From Artemia franciscana (lineage: Eukaryota > Arthropoda > Branchiopoda > Anostraca > Artemiidae): DNA of 64,000 bases. Where the stretch lies: assembly GCF_032884065.1 (NCBI RefSeq), contig NW_027063679.1, positions 248,001-312,000 on the forward strand, written 5' to 3'. Positions 1 through 11,245 of this stretch are shown here, piece after piece. Under the pieces are notes generated by a model. The model was not told the origin of the DNA and made no database searches. It saw only the letters and a program-made list of their open reading frames with translations. Numbering within the stretch: position 1 is the stretch's first letter; each line of letters begins with the position of its first letter. A program made the translations under genes and the position numbers.

Positions 1-9
1 CCAATCCAG

Positions 10-395
10 AGGCGTGTTCCAAAAGTCAATTATCATTCATTATTTGCTTTTGTCTTCAGCCTAAAATTGGAGATGAACAGTAAATTGAGACCCTAAAAGG
101 CCAATACAAGGGGCGTATCTGTTGGGTGGGGTTACTCGATTTTAGCCCACCCTTATCTAAGTATTTCTCTGACTTGTAAATTTCATATAAAGGAAATTCC
201 CTCCCCCCCCTCCCCCCAAAAAAAATTCTTCGACATCCTCTTCTTGCACAACTATTCTGTTGGTAAACCCCACTTTCCGAGCAAACATCCTGGGTAAGGA
301 TATTATCCCTGGATAATATCCCTGGGTCCTACAAATTGCTTGTAAATTTGACAAATTATTGCTATTAATGATAATTGTGTTTTGGAACGCTCCCT
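10..395. mobile_element. MITE-like element with ~35-bp terminal inverted repeats
   Basis: The stretch beginning near base 10 (cgtgttccaaaa, then aattatcatt) recurs in reverse complement near 358-395 (aatgataatt, then ttttggaacgc). The arms are about 35 bp with a few mismatches and enclose about 310 bp without a credible gene. This is the layout of a non-autonomous DNA transposon. No clear target-site duplication is visible because the left edge is close to the start of the window. The superfamily is not identified. Confidence 0.5.
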
Positions 396-844
396 CGGAG
401 AATAGCCCACTTTTAGGATAGTAGAAAGAGCATCGTACCTTGATGAAGATTCGGCTGTACTAACTTGCTCGTTTTGCCTACGTTGGAAGTTCCGAGTTTT
501 TTGCTTTGTGAGTGATTTTTGGGGATGTCTTTTGTAAGCTTGTCCGAATGTCTATGTAAGTACCTCTCTTTATATTTCTTTATTGAATTTAATTTTTTCA
601 TATTTTATTTTGTTTACTAGATTACACCGTAAAACAAAACTCAATTTTTGGCTAAATAATTTAAATACAGAATTTCAATAGAATTTGGTTCGCCAGATTT
701 TAAAATACAACCAGTATATCATGAACAATTTTTGTCCAAACATTTTTGAATTTTTTTTCTGAAAGATGTGGACATGTTTTTACGACCATAATTTTCTACC
801 AAGGTAATAAATTTTCTACTAAGGTACTAATATTTTCTTTGTAA
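396..844. other. AT-rich stretch, nothing recognised
   Basis: AT-rich sequence with short poly-T runs. A 62-residue minus-strand frame at 413-601 is Lys/Ser-rich, has no recognisable domain, and is treated as chance. Confidence 0.3.
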
Positions 845-1090
845 GTGTTCGAATCCTAGTGTACCCAATTATTTAGTTTGGGACGGAGGGTCAGTGGCGT
901 GACTCTGTAAGCTCAGCCGGAGTCGACCCAGCTCTAAATGGGTACCTGGAAAAATATGGGGAAGATAAACAGGAAAGGGTGTGCGAAATCACAGGATGGT
1001 TGGCCCCCAACCCCCCATTGCACTTCCTGGCTGAAGGGCCAAGAAACGGAGATCAGCACCGCCGGTAGGGACTGTAAAGTCTAATGCCGT
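845..1090 (+). mobile_element. tRNA-derived SINE, copy 1 (5' truncated)
   Basis: It starts with a B-box-like pol III sequence (gttcgaatcc, 848-857) and continues into a body shared with the copies near 3.2 and 27.3 kb. Shared blocks are taagctcagcc, gagtcgacccagctc and aaatgggtacctgg, followed by a purine-rich part and aagggccaagaaacgg. The A-box half is missing or degraded in this copy. Three copies in one 64-kb window with the same block order support a SINE family. Confidence 0.7.
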
Positions 1091-1547
1091 ATTATTTACC
1101 TTTTACCATATTAAAAAAAATTATTTATTTAAATATTTGCGGTGTTAAAACTGAATAAAAAATCATTTTGCAGAAATGGTGTCTGCTAGATTAAAATCTG
1201 GCTGTATTTTTGGATTCAGTATTAAAATTTGCGTCAGGAAATTACCCACTGGTGATTGCCTTGACTTAAGCCTTCTATTGGGCATTTCCCTGCATTGAAT
1301 GCTGCTAGTTCTGGCGCATAGCTAACCTTGATATTATCGAGCTTAAGTATTTTTTAAGAAAATATGGGGGTCTGGTGAAAAAACTAAATTTTTCTAATCG
1401 ATCAAATCTAAACATTTGTAAAATTATCAAACGCATAAATTTTTGGGTGGAGGAATTAAAAAATGATCCTCAAAAATTGCGGGTGTCTTTTAACTTCTGA
1501 AATTACAATTTCTTAAGGATTTTTTTTTTCCTTGAATGATATTTCAG
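1091..1547. other. AT-rich stretch, nothing recognised
   Basis: No coding, RNA or repeat structure is recognised here, apart from a polypyrimidine tract and an acceptor-like AG ending at 1547. Confidence 0.3.
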
Positions 1548-1762
1548 TTAAAGATTCCAATGAAAATGAAGAAATAAATGAAAAAATTGCAAATGTAAAT
1601 TTCATTAGGGCAAAGATAATTACTGAAGCTGCTATATTTAAAAAAAAAAAAAAACTTAAAAAGCAGAAAGGAAATAATGTAAAAAAAAAATTACAAAAAC
1701 GTAGTATTTTCATTTGTTTCTTTAAACTACTTAAATTGGACAAAAATTTTATGTCTATTTAA
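1548..1762 (+). other. Possible exon-like open frame, very weak
   Basis: A polypyrimidine tract and atttcag end at 1547. The open frame that follows would complete a G|TT codon, the same phase as the two zinc-finger exons at 5.6 and 26.7 kb, and runs to a stop at 1762. The predicted peptide is rich in Lys, Glu and Asn, has no zinc finger and no recognised domain, and includes poly-A-encoded lysine runs. In AT-rich DNA this can arise by chance. It is recorded only because of the matching phase. Confidence 0.12.
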
Positions 1763-3109
1763 ATTTGTTGAATAGTTACTATATAAAAAATAAATGAAGA
1801 TAAAATATCGAATAAATTTTATTTTTAAGTTAAAATTTTGAATAAGCTTAAATTGTAATAGATACGATAAAATGAAATAAAAAGAGCTAGACTATCTTGC
1901 TTACAGGGTTAGTGTTATTGTTTGTGGTTTGCACTGCTTGTGTTATTTTATTTATTTTGCATGCTATATATGGTATGTGCACGAAATGTTAATTGACCGC
2001 ACTAATTAATGAGACTCATATTCGAATAGTTTTTAATATTACTCATATTTAAAACTATTCTTATGGTGTGCTCTACTTTTCTTTTTGTACCTGATCATTT
2101 TAGTTTGTACTTTTTTAGATTTTATTTTTAATATTTTCCTTTTAATAATTTTCTAGAGCCGTATTTCTTTTTATTTATTATTTTAGTGCATAAAAAACAC
2201 TAAAAAAATAAAACATAAAATTATGGTGGATCCAGGAGGGAGGGGGACTCGCGCCTAACCTAACCTTGTATGCCGGAAATAATTCTCGTCTTTAAGACGG
2301 AATTTTTTTGGTGTTATTTCAACTTGCCTGGTTCATTTTTTAATGCACAAAGAAAAAATATTCACATAAATGTAATTGAATTAATTAATTGGTATAATTT
2401 GGATCGAGTAAAAAGTATATTGTTTGCCGACGAAAGGACAACCATCTACAAATGAATGAATGAAACTTCATTAACCCAATAAACACACAATGGTGTCAAA
2501 ATGGAACATACAAGGGGAAAAAAGAAGGAAACAACTTCAATAGGACAAACTTTTATTAAAAGGCACTAAATAAACAATTGGAAGTAGCCAAATTCTATTC
2601 AAAGCGTAACTTACACTCCCCAATAACAGCAAAAGGATCGACAAGACCATATACAGGAACGATTTGCCGATTTTTGGCCCACAGAGGTACACTCAGTAGG
2701 ACAATTAACCGACATGCTCCTTTATCTGACTTACTAAAAACATCCCAAAAAGGTGACAAAGCTACCAAATGTGGCACAGAAAACGTGTTTTAAATATAAT
2801 ATATCAACATCTAGTTTACGTTATCGTAAACGAATCTAAAAATTTAATCAGATAATTTTTTCCGTCATTGGACATACGAGCTATGAACTACAACGAGCTT
2901 TAAGAAACCGTTCTTTGTGTGTTAATCGCAACGGAATTTAATCGGAATCGAAATAATTAACGCTATTCGTAATCTTTATTCAGTTATGAGCTATAAAAAA
3001 TCGTTAATTACCAAAATGTAAATTTTAGACAGAATTTTTATTTTATTGAAGAAACGCTGGTGACTTATAGATGCCATCTCAGCAAGGGAGCAGTCTTATT
3101 CTGTTTTTT
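1763..3109. other. Non-coding stretch, nothing recognised
   Basis: AT-rich DNA. Short frames at 2270-2455 and on both strands of 2578-2793 have no domain and overlap one another, so they are treated as chance. Confidence 0.3.
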
Positions 3110-3420
3110 AGTCTTTTCTTATGATAATATCCTGTAGACGAGGGTTCGAGTCCTGGAGGTTCTGATTATTTTTTAGTCTTTTCTAATGATAATGTCTTAT
3201 AGACGAGGGTTCGTCCTTGAGTTTCTGATTATTTGCTTTGGGAAGGGTGAGTTTTTGACTCTGCTTGCTTAGCCAGGGTTAACCCAGCTCCAAATGGGTA
3301 CCTGGAGAAACCTAGGGAAGGTAAACAGCAAGGGAGTGCGAAAGCAAAGGATGACCCCCCCCTTTTTTTTTTACTTCACTACTGAAAGGCCAAGAAACGG
3401 TGTGGAGAAGCCAGGATTTA
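3110..3420 (+). mobile_element. tRNA-derived SINE, copy 2 with duplicated B-box
   Basis: The same body as at 845-1090 is present (agccagggttaacccagctc, then aaatgggtacctgg). Upstream, a segment of about 70 bp containing the B-box-like gagggttcgagtcc is repeated in tandem. The second copy reads gagggttcgtcc, with bases lost inside the B-box. The head is therefore rearranged and probably inactive. Confidence 0.6.
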
Positions 3421-5638
3421 ATTTCCCAATAAAAGAAAATAATGCACTGAAAAAAAGGTGATCTATTGAAAAGAAAATTCTCAAAAAAAATAGTAAATGA
3501 TAAAAGAAAGAACAACCTAGGAACATACCTATCTGGCTTCGGTGACAGATATTTTTTGTGCCGTTTCTGAACTATGTTTGAAATTTGTCTTTGTTTCCTT
3601 TCTCAAACGCAATCTGTCAAAATTATGATGTACATTGAACATATTTCCATTTAATGCGTATTTTGTTTTTCCGAAATAAATGTCTTATCTTACATTACTT
3701 TTAGTTTGCCCTCATTTGCGCAAAAAAATCTCAGATCTGAGAAAACCTCAATTTCAGAAAAATCTTCACTGCCATCTACTACAAAAATTTTGAACTTAAA
3801 ATTCTCACAGAAAGGAAGAATATTTTCAAAACTAACTGAAAAGGTATCTCCTACCCGAGAATGTGTGATAATTCTATACCTATTATTTCATTATGTATTA
3901 TAAGTAAGACTCAAATTTATCAAAATTAAATTCTACTCAGTTTTGTCAATTAAATCCAAGATTCATTTTTTTATTTTTGGACAATTTTATATCTGGTTAT
4001 TGTTAATGCTTACAAGAAAAGTCTACAGAAAGATATTTTTATTTTTCAGCTGAAACTATTCTTAATTTTTAAAAAGGGTGAAAGGATGACTCTGGAAGAA
4101 TTAATTTTCTATCAATCGAATTACCAAAATATCAAGTATCTCTATAAAAGCAATTACTGAAAATAGTTATTCCTAAGATTGTCCGTTAGGTTTTTTTTTA
4201 CTTTCATTTGAAAGTACTTTTTGATATTTTCACTGGAAAACTAAAAAAAAACCATCGATATTGCCCCCCCCCAATTTTGAAACAATAGAGTCCGCCCAGC
4301 CCCTTTAATTTTGTGAATTAATGCCATGGCTCATTTTAGCCCTTGAATTGGAATCCATTTGTCAGTGTTGCCTAATGATTTTTGATAAAGATTGGTATCC
4401 TATAATGCGTCAACTTACATCAATCAAGAGTTGCTTTAGCACAAAAGTAATGTAAAATAACTACTACCAGCGTGTATTTTAATATCCTACTTTTGACAAA
4501 ATAATTGACTACTGTAACCCTAAAAAAGGTATATGTTGCTTTGTCTATTTGGAATAAAAGTAATTAATGCATAAACAAAAATATAACAGTCATTCATAGT
4601 AACGTTAAGCATGGGATCTCAAGTCTGATGTTGGTTAGACATTGGCTTTAAAGAATTATGCATGTCTATTAGGATGATTTTCTTAGTTATTCCTTGTTCA
4701 AGTTTGGATTTGGATAAGAAATGAGGAACTAATAATTAATTAATGAATTCGATGAGTTGGAAGACTTACAAGAAATGTGTGGCGAAGTTGAACGTAGTAT
4801 AAGAGCGACATAGAACGTTATTACACACAATCCCATATTGCCGCTTCTATTTCTAAAATATACTGTCGTTAAATATTTTTTTTTATTTCAGTATTTCCGC
4901 TTTTACTGTGCTTTTCTTTTTTGTTTTTTTTTCTTTTTCTCTTTGTTTCCTTCTGAATGTCAAGTGGTTCCCATAATCCTTAACTTTCTATTTTTTAAGA
5001 ATATATTTTCTATTAATTTTTTCTTTCTCATTTTTGTCTTCACAATGAATCGTAAACGAAAATTGTTTTTGCTGCATCTTAAAGATCTCGAAAAAAATTG
5101 TACCAATGATGGTCTTTAATTCCAGTTGTATAGCCAGAATTATACATAATTCTAGCAAATAATACATTTGTTAAATTTACTTCATATATCTTATGTATTT
5201 AATTGAATATGTTTAAATTTTACCAGAAATTTTCAAATTCATATTCTTAAATGTTCACTAGAAGAACAAACATGCATGATGTATAGATAATAAAGAAAGG
5301 GGAACCGAAGCAAATTGAATATTCGCTAACGAAAAGATGTTTATTTTCATGGGTGACGTGAATTCAGACCGATTTCAGCTCCTGTCGGCGACTAACTTAA
5401 ATTACGCTCAGATAGAATCTTGCTCAGGTTCAGTTCTTGGATCGAGTCGCGAAGTTCAACATTGCTAAATTTGCAAACAGCCAGTTTCAAGATTCTAGCC
5501 TATATGATTTAAATTTCTAAGAGTTGAGAGTTGTCAAAATTCATGGACTAACCGCCGGCTTAATAAACCATTTGACATTCAGATGCAATTTGGTCACAGA
5601 CTTATTTTGTTTTTGCGCTTTAACTTGTTTGTTTGTAG
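3421..5638. other. Non-coding stretch upstream of the zinc-finger exon
   Basis: AT-rich DNA with poly-T tracts, including a long T/C-rich block at 4865-5045 that produces a hydrophobic Phe-rich frame of low complexity. An acceptor-like tttag at 3700-3704 precedes a short Ser/Lys-rich frame without a domain. Nothing here can be supported as a gene. If the zinc-finger exons belong to a lola-type gene, this is intron. Confidence 0.35.
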
Positions 5639-5865
5639 TTGATCAAGTTTCTTCTGTATATCCATGCACACAATGTGACAAGAGGTATAGACGGAGAGAC
5701 TCCTTGGCAAGGCATGCAAAGTATGAATGTGGTGGGCGACGATTATTTGCTTGTGAGTTTTGCGGTCGGTCGTTTACACAAAGGACGAATGTAAAGAAGC
5801 ACGTGTTTGCTATTCACTTAGCGAAATCTGCTGGAGGAAGTCAGGTAAGAAGGACGATTTTTTAA
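5639..5865 (+). CDS. lola-type alternative 3' exon encoding two zinc fingers
   Basis: The exon follows a strong acceptor (ttgtttgtttgtag, ending 5638) and opens two bases into a codon (G|TT). It encodes two adjacent fingers. Finger 1 is C-x2-C-x12-H-x4-C (YPCTQC, then the YEC of KYECGG); finger 2 is C-x2-C-x12-H-x4-H (FACEFCGRSF, then HVFAIH). A C2HC finger ending in an ECG motif, followed by C2H2, is typical of the alternative 3' exons of longitudinals lacking, a BTB transcriptional regulator of axon guidance. The BTB exon is not in this window, so the gene assignment is by family pattern only. The frame stops at 5863-5865. A consensus donor, cag|gtaaga, falls at 5844/5845, phase 0 and just before the stop, so the exon could also splice onward. 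The open frame continues upstream to 5524, but that part is probably intron. Confidence 0.75.
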
Positions 5866-6675
5866 AATATAAAGAATTTAGCTACACCTTCCATATTGCC
5901 TTTCTGTGACCATATATGGTCACAAAAATGTAGATTACGCTTAGCTCTAGATAAAAGCGAAATTGTTTCGCTGAAAAAGCGTGATTGTTTTTCACAAAGA
6001 GGAAATCGTAAGTTCCTTTCGCTCTAAAATATATGACCAACCGATTTTTGCGGAAATACAGTTAGACCACCTTGGGGTCATATTATACTTTTAGATAAGC
6101 GGGAAAGCTCCCTATAAAAAAGAATTTATCAAAGCCATAGCTTCCTTTATCGAATTCCAACGATGGATGGGGAGGAACCAGGGTTTAGCTCCAAATAAAA
6201 CTATTTATCTATGTAAGACTATAGTCAAACTGCATTTGTCATATGGAGCAGTGGAATAGGTCTATTCTAGTTAGATTAAAAGCCACATTACCCCTCTAAT
6301 AAGGGTTGGGAGGCTGACGTGGCTAATGATTATCTCAGCATACCATCGTGTAGTCAAGACATCCCTGTAGCTAATACAGGGATATCGACCCGTAGAAAAT
6401 TTCAGGTTGTAGGTTGTAGGTTATCAGGTTGTAAATGTCAGGTTGTAGGTTATTGGTCAATGGACAAATAGGCAGCAATTTCAAAGTGTTAAAATCGAGA
6501 ACCGTTTTGGTATTTGCAACTCAATGATGCTTAGAAGTATGCAGCTGCTAATGCCTAAGGATAATATCATCCGTGTTAAATTGCCCGAGACGCAACTGTA
6601 GATTGCCTTAAAGGATAGGAGAGAAGTTGGGCAGGAGCTAGAGCTGCTCCATGAAAGTAACAATATAATTTGCTT
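5866..6675. other. Non-coding stretch with short G/T-rich repeats
   Basis: A simple run of caggttgtaggtt-like words lies at 6404-6455. The rest shows no gene. A minus-strand frame at 6481-6663 has no domain. Confidence 0.3.
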
Positions 6676-7200
6676 TAATAATAATAATAATAATAATTTA
6701 TTCCAGAAAAGGCCCGTGGGCCATAGGAAATTTACACAACAAATTAACTAAATTAAATTAATACTACTTAAAGAAAACGCTCCCGATGTGCCGCTGCAAT
6801 CCTTAGAAATCTTGCTATCCTTTTAATACTCAGGAAATTGGTCTCTTTCATTCTATCTACCATCCATATCACCATCCTATCTACATATAGCACAGGATTT
6901 CGAAGAAAAATCAGAAAACGATTAGTAATAGACACCTATTAGGAAGTAAAAGAGGGGAACATAGTGATACTGAGGCTTTCACTCCCCTCCCCATGTAAAA
7001 TAAACTATGTAAATTATGCCTCAAGGGGTTATATCCTTATAACCTACGGTACACCGTCCCGGAGAAGAAGAAATTTGTCTTTTGGAATTCCCTTTTGATA
7101 TCCCTACTCAATCGCTGGGGTGTCCCTCTCATGAAATTGAAATGGTAACTTTTATCTATACTCAAGAATCCCATGGATATCTAATGTCATAAGATGAATT
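6676..7200 (-). mobile_element. 3' end of a non-LTR retrotransposon with (ATT)n tail
   Basis: Read on the minus strand, the sequence ends in ggcccacgggccttttctgg, then aataaatt and a tail of ATT repeats (aat repeats at 6676-6700 on the + strand). A trinucleotide tail after a short GC-rich motif and AATAAA is usual for Jockey/CR1/I-like elements of invertebrates. Upstream in the element (6960-7160) the minus strand shows short broken coding pieces. The copy is 5' truncated and its clade is uncertain. Confidence 0.5.
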
Positions 7201-9239
7201 CCTCAAAATAGGTGGCGAATTTCTCCTAAAACAAAAATCTTATCAAAACCTTCTAAAATCTAGGTTGGGAGATAAATTTAGGCCAATAAAATTCGAAGAA
7301 ACTTACTATTTGTCTTCTTGTACGTAGAGAAATGAACTAACAAAAATAAAATGAAAAAAAAAGAAAGACAAAGAACACGCTGTATCTCTGCGGTTCTGGT
7401 CCTTTGATATCCTGATGTACCATGACAATTCTGACCAAGGTCTAACCTACGCAGCTTATGAGAATCGACGATTCAAGCTAAATGGCATTTGGCAACCCTG
7501 CTTTCCGATTGTCCAGACTTACGAATAAGTTACTGTCTGTCTGAATTTTGTGTTTGTCTTAATTAGAAGTTTTTTCTTTACGTAAAAGATTATCGTGGAA
7601 AAAGGCATAGAAAGACTTATTAACGAATGAAAAGGCCATTCAGGTAATAATTAAGGTCAGGGGTAAAAAGACAGTTGTGGAATAAGCTATGAATAGGATA
7701 TTTGTGGGTTAATCAGGGTCAAGGGCCCAACATCTTTCCCCTAAGATAAATGGCCGTAACCTGCCACCACGGTTCTGTATCTCAAAGGCTAATACAACAG
7801 CAAACAAAAACACAAAACAGAAAAACACTATCTCCAAAATCTTGAATAAACCTTCCAATCTTCCACTCGTCAATGTCTTGCTGTGGCTACGAATAAGCTA
7901 GGCCCAGGATCCACTGCCATACAATGTGTTTGTAGAACAATCGGTGGCATTTGCTTTATAGCCATCTCAAAGAGGCATGGGACTTTGAAGAAGGGAATCC
8001 GTAAGAATCGCGCCGATTTAATGATGAAACTGACGGGCTTTGCCCGAGGGGATGCCCAAATATACCCAAAAACTTACCATCAAAATGAAAAAAAAACAAA
8101 AAAACAAGAAATAGCAAATTTTATTGGTTCTAGGTTAGGACCTTTTAGGGCCTTGTAGCACGATTAAATAAGAAACTATTTCGCCCTTTGGAATTTACTT
8201 TTGAGAAAAACGAAAAACAGAGTTCGGGTATGTGAAACTATATCAGGTGGCTAGAGGAACTGGCTCCACTAACATCTAAGGAGATTCGACACCATTAAGA
8301 ATCATCCTATCTTGTCTGTTATTGACGTTTTTAGTTTGTCTGGCTAAACTATTTCAAGCTGATTGGGTGGTCTTGTCATAGCTTGTAGAGCTTGGATAAG
8401 CGATCCGAGTAAACGGCAGAAAACTAGAAACCGACATCTACTTTGCTTGAAATCTTCAAGAAACCTTGTAACTTCTCTTGTTTTGTGCTGGAGATAGAGA
8501 TATTCAGTTTTAATGAAACTTATATTAATAGGATGTGTGAATTTTGTTGAATTAAACGGAGCAAAATTGTCTTTTAAATTTCAGGAAAGGATAGTCCCTA
8601 AAAAATTCGTGCATAACTGCTTAGAAAATGCCAAAAATCATCTGAATTTTTTTTTTTTTAAGTCAGTTTCGTAACTCTGTGAGTTTGGTTTGGTGCAACC
8701 CGTTTTCATTGGAAAAGTTTGTCGACACGATCCCATTGTTTTTCAGTCAAATTTCATAGTCAAACGACAAGTTCTTGATAAGTTTTAGTGATAATTATTC
8801 CTCTGGGAGAATTTGCCTAATGGACCGTATGTCTTTGGGACTGGCTGCTGAATTAAAACTTGCAAATTCGTGTTTAAAGTATCGAATCCCTTCAATCTCC
8901 ATCAGTTAAAAAACGTTCACATCTGAATATTAACAAAACTTGACCTATAGCCGAGCTTAAAAGTACTCATGGCTAAAGACACAATGTTTGGTGGTAAGGA
9001 TTGGGGTACAGACGAATGGTTACAATTCTGAGAGATAAATAAATAACATTCTTCTGGGTCCCACTCCATGGGATAGTCGAATGAGGAACAAGTTTTGATA
9101 CCAACACAGGGTAAGAAGGGGGCATGGAGCTTCAGGGTAAAGGTTTAGAAAAATAGGTAGTGACTGGCAATGGGACGAAATATTCCCATGGACCATAATT
9201 AGATAAGGTTATATATTCATAAGGGTATCACAACTGTCG
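7201..9239. other. Non-coding stretch, probably old repeat sequence
   Basis: No gene is recognised. A 91-residue frame at 7883-8158 has no domain. The sequence is less AT-rich than its surroundings, which fits decayed transposon DNA, but no family can be named. Confidence 0.25.
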
Positions 9240-9603
9240 AGGTAAGGCCACTGTCAGCTGTTGCTTGAACGGTCTGGCTATAATCCCTGACCTCCTGCAG
9301 GGTCACTCGTCCCTCCATCAGTTGGGACCAAATGTCTAAGAAAGTCCGCAGGACAGGCCTCAGCTCCTTCCGAGGTTTTCCCGATCCAACCACTACCTTT
9401 CCAAAGCCTGCTGTAGTCCTGTAATTTTTAGCTCCAGATTATCTCTGTTTTACGCCAAGACGACAGAGAACTCCTCTATACCCTTTGAGTTCTCTCTTTT
9501 TGCAGTTGTGGACTAACTCAACTGACTCCCGTAAAGTTTTCTTGTCCTCCCGTGCAGACTGGATTTCCAAATTATGTCTCTTTTTCCTTTTTCTCTTCGT
9601 CAT
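9240..9603 (-). pseudogene. Decayed coding fragment with coiled-coil character
   Basis: On the minus strand a frame opens at an ATG (9603-9601) with a basic start (MTKRKRKK) and a charged heptad-like stretch (LEIQSAREDKKTLRESVELV). With one frame change and one internal stop it continues through RDNLELKITGLQQALE and then, after another shift, LRTFLDIWSQLMEGRVTLQE. This amphipathic, Leu/Glu/Lys-rich pattern kept in pieces over about 360 bp is unlikely in random DNA and points to a broken gene, perhaps the gag-like part of a retroelement. No family is recognised. It lies beside the 333-bp tandem array, which may derive from the same source. Confidence 0.4.
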
Positions 9604-9927
9604 CAAATGGAAACTAGAATCTACTATCTGCTCTTCCCGACTGAATTTTTAGATTGTAGTTTTGTTTTGCAGATCTTTTCTTTCCTTTAGATTATCTTTA
9701 CTTTTGCCAACGGGAATAACAGATCGTCACTGAATTGGAAATCAATTCTCACTTTGGGTTTTTCGTATTGAACTCTAATTTCTTGGACTTAACGAAGAAA
9801 AGCACGCACTTTAAACTTGTGTTTATCCTTCCCTATTACAGAGTGCTTCATCTTGGTAATATAAGGTTCCAAGTTTTTTCAACCTCGGTATTGTCATTGC
9901 CATAAGACATTGTCATGCAACAGTACA

Positions 9928-11245
9928 ACACTTTCGAAGTAATCTTCTGTGTTTGCTTCGAACAGTAGGTTTTAGCTTGTCAATAAGCTTCTCATTGTTA
10001 CGTCTTATTTGTTGCTGCCGCTCGTCTATTCACTGTTATTGTTATTTCTATCTGCTGATAAGACCCTTGTACTGGACCTTCTGTTTCCCAGTGAATAGTG
10101 TCAGTTTTCCTGTGGAAGTTGGGCTCAGGACTTCCCTTGCTGAGTTATTCGGTGGATGTTTTCCTTTCACACTCTGCTGTTTGCTCTCTGGCTCGTAATG
10201 ATGATGATTTGGTTTGACAAGCTGTCATCTTTGTTACGATTATTTCGACACTTTGTTACGACACTTTCGAAGTAATCTTCTGTTTTTGCTTCGAACAGTA
10301 GGTTTTAGCTTGTCAATAAGCTTCTTATTGTTACGTCTTATTTATTGCTGGCGCTCGTCTATTCACTGTTATTGTTATTTCTATCTGCTGATAAGACCCT
10401 TGTGCTGGACCTTCTGTTTCCCAGTGAATAGTATCAGTTTTCCTGTGGAAGTTGGGCTCAGGACTTCCCTTGCTGAGATATTCGGTGGATGTTTTCCTTT
10501 CACACTCTGCTGTTTGCTCTCTGGCTCGTAATGATGATGATTCGGTTTGACAAGCTGTCATCTTTGTTACGATTATTTCGACACTTTGTTACGACACTTT
10601 CGAAGTAATCTTCTGTGTTTGCTTCGAACAGTAGGTTTTAGCTTGTCAATAAGCTTCTCATTGTTACGTCTTATTTATTGCTGCCGCTCGTCTATTCACT
10701 GTTATTGTTATTTCTATCTGCTGATAAGACCCTTGTGCTGGACCTTCTGTTTCCCAGTGAATAGTATCAGTTTTCCTGTGGAAGTTGGGCTCAGGACTTC
10801 CCTTGCTGAGATATTCGGTGGATGTTTTCCTTTCACACTCTGCTGTTTGCTCTCTGGCTCGTAATGATGATGATTCGGTTTGACAAGCTGTCATCTTTGT
10901 TACGACTATTTCGACACTTTGTTACGACACTTTCGAAGTAATCTCCTGTGTTTGCTTCGAACAGTAGGTTTTAGCTTGTCAATAAGCTTCTCATTGTTAC
11001 GTCTTATTTATTGCTGCCGCTCGTCTATTCACTGTTATTGTTATTTCTATCTGCTGATAAGACCCTTGTGCTGGACCTTCTGTTTCCCAGTGAATAGTGT
11101 CAGTTTTCCTGTGGAAGTTGGGCTCAGGACTTCCCTTGCTGAGTTATTCGGTGGATGTTTTCCTTTCACACTCTGCTGTTTGCTCTCTGGCTCGTAATGA
11201 TGATGATTCGGTTTGACAAGCTGTCATCTTTGCTACCATTATTTT
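9928..11245. repeat. Tandem array of a 333-bp unit, about four copies
   Basis: The word acactttcgaagtaatc starts successive units near 9928, 10261, 10594 and 10927, a constant spacing of 333 bp. Copies are almost identical; visible differences include gttgctgccgctcg/attgctggcgctcg and gtgtcag/gtatcag. The period is a multiple of three, so frames repeat: a + strand frame of 105 codons (10214, 10547, 10880) and a minus-strand frame of 76 codons recur. Neither matches a known domain, and both are read as products of the periodicity. Confidence 0.95.

Noticed and set aside
3705-3903. Exon-like stretch after ttttag with a CPH word
   Set aside because: In the zinc-finger phase it hits a stop quickly and lacks a complete finger; in the open phase it has no domain.
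4838-5119. 93-residue Phe-rich frame resembling a membrane protein
   Set aside because: It is encoded by a long T/C-rich tract of low complexity.
7883-8158. 91-residue frame with several Cys residues
   Set aside because: Cys spacing does not fit a zinc finger, and the end is Lys-rich from A-runs.
10214-11197. Repeated 105-residue Cys/Leu/Ser-rich + strand frames
   Set aside because: They arise from a 333-bp tandem unit, so one chance frame repeats. No domain and no splice or promoter support.
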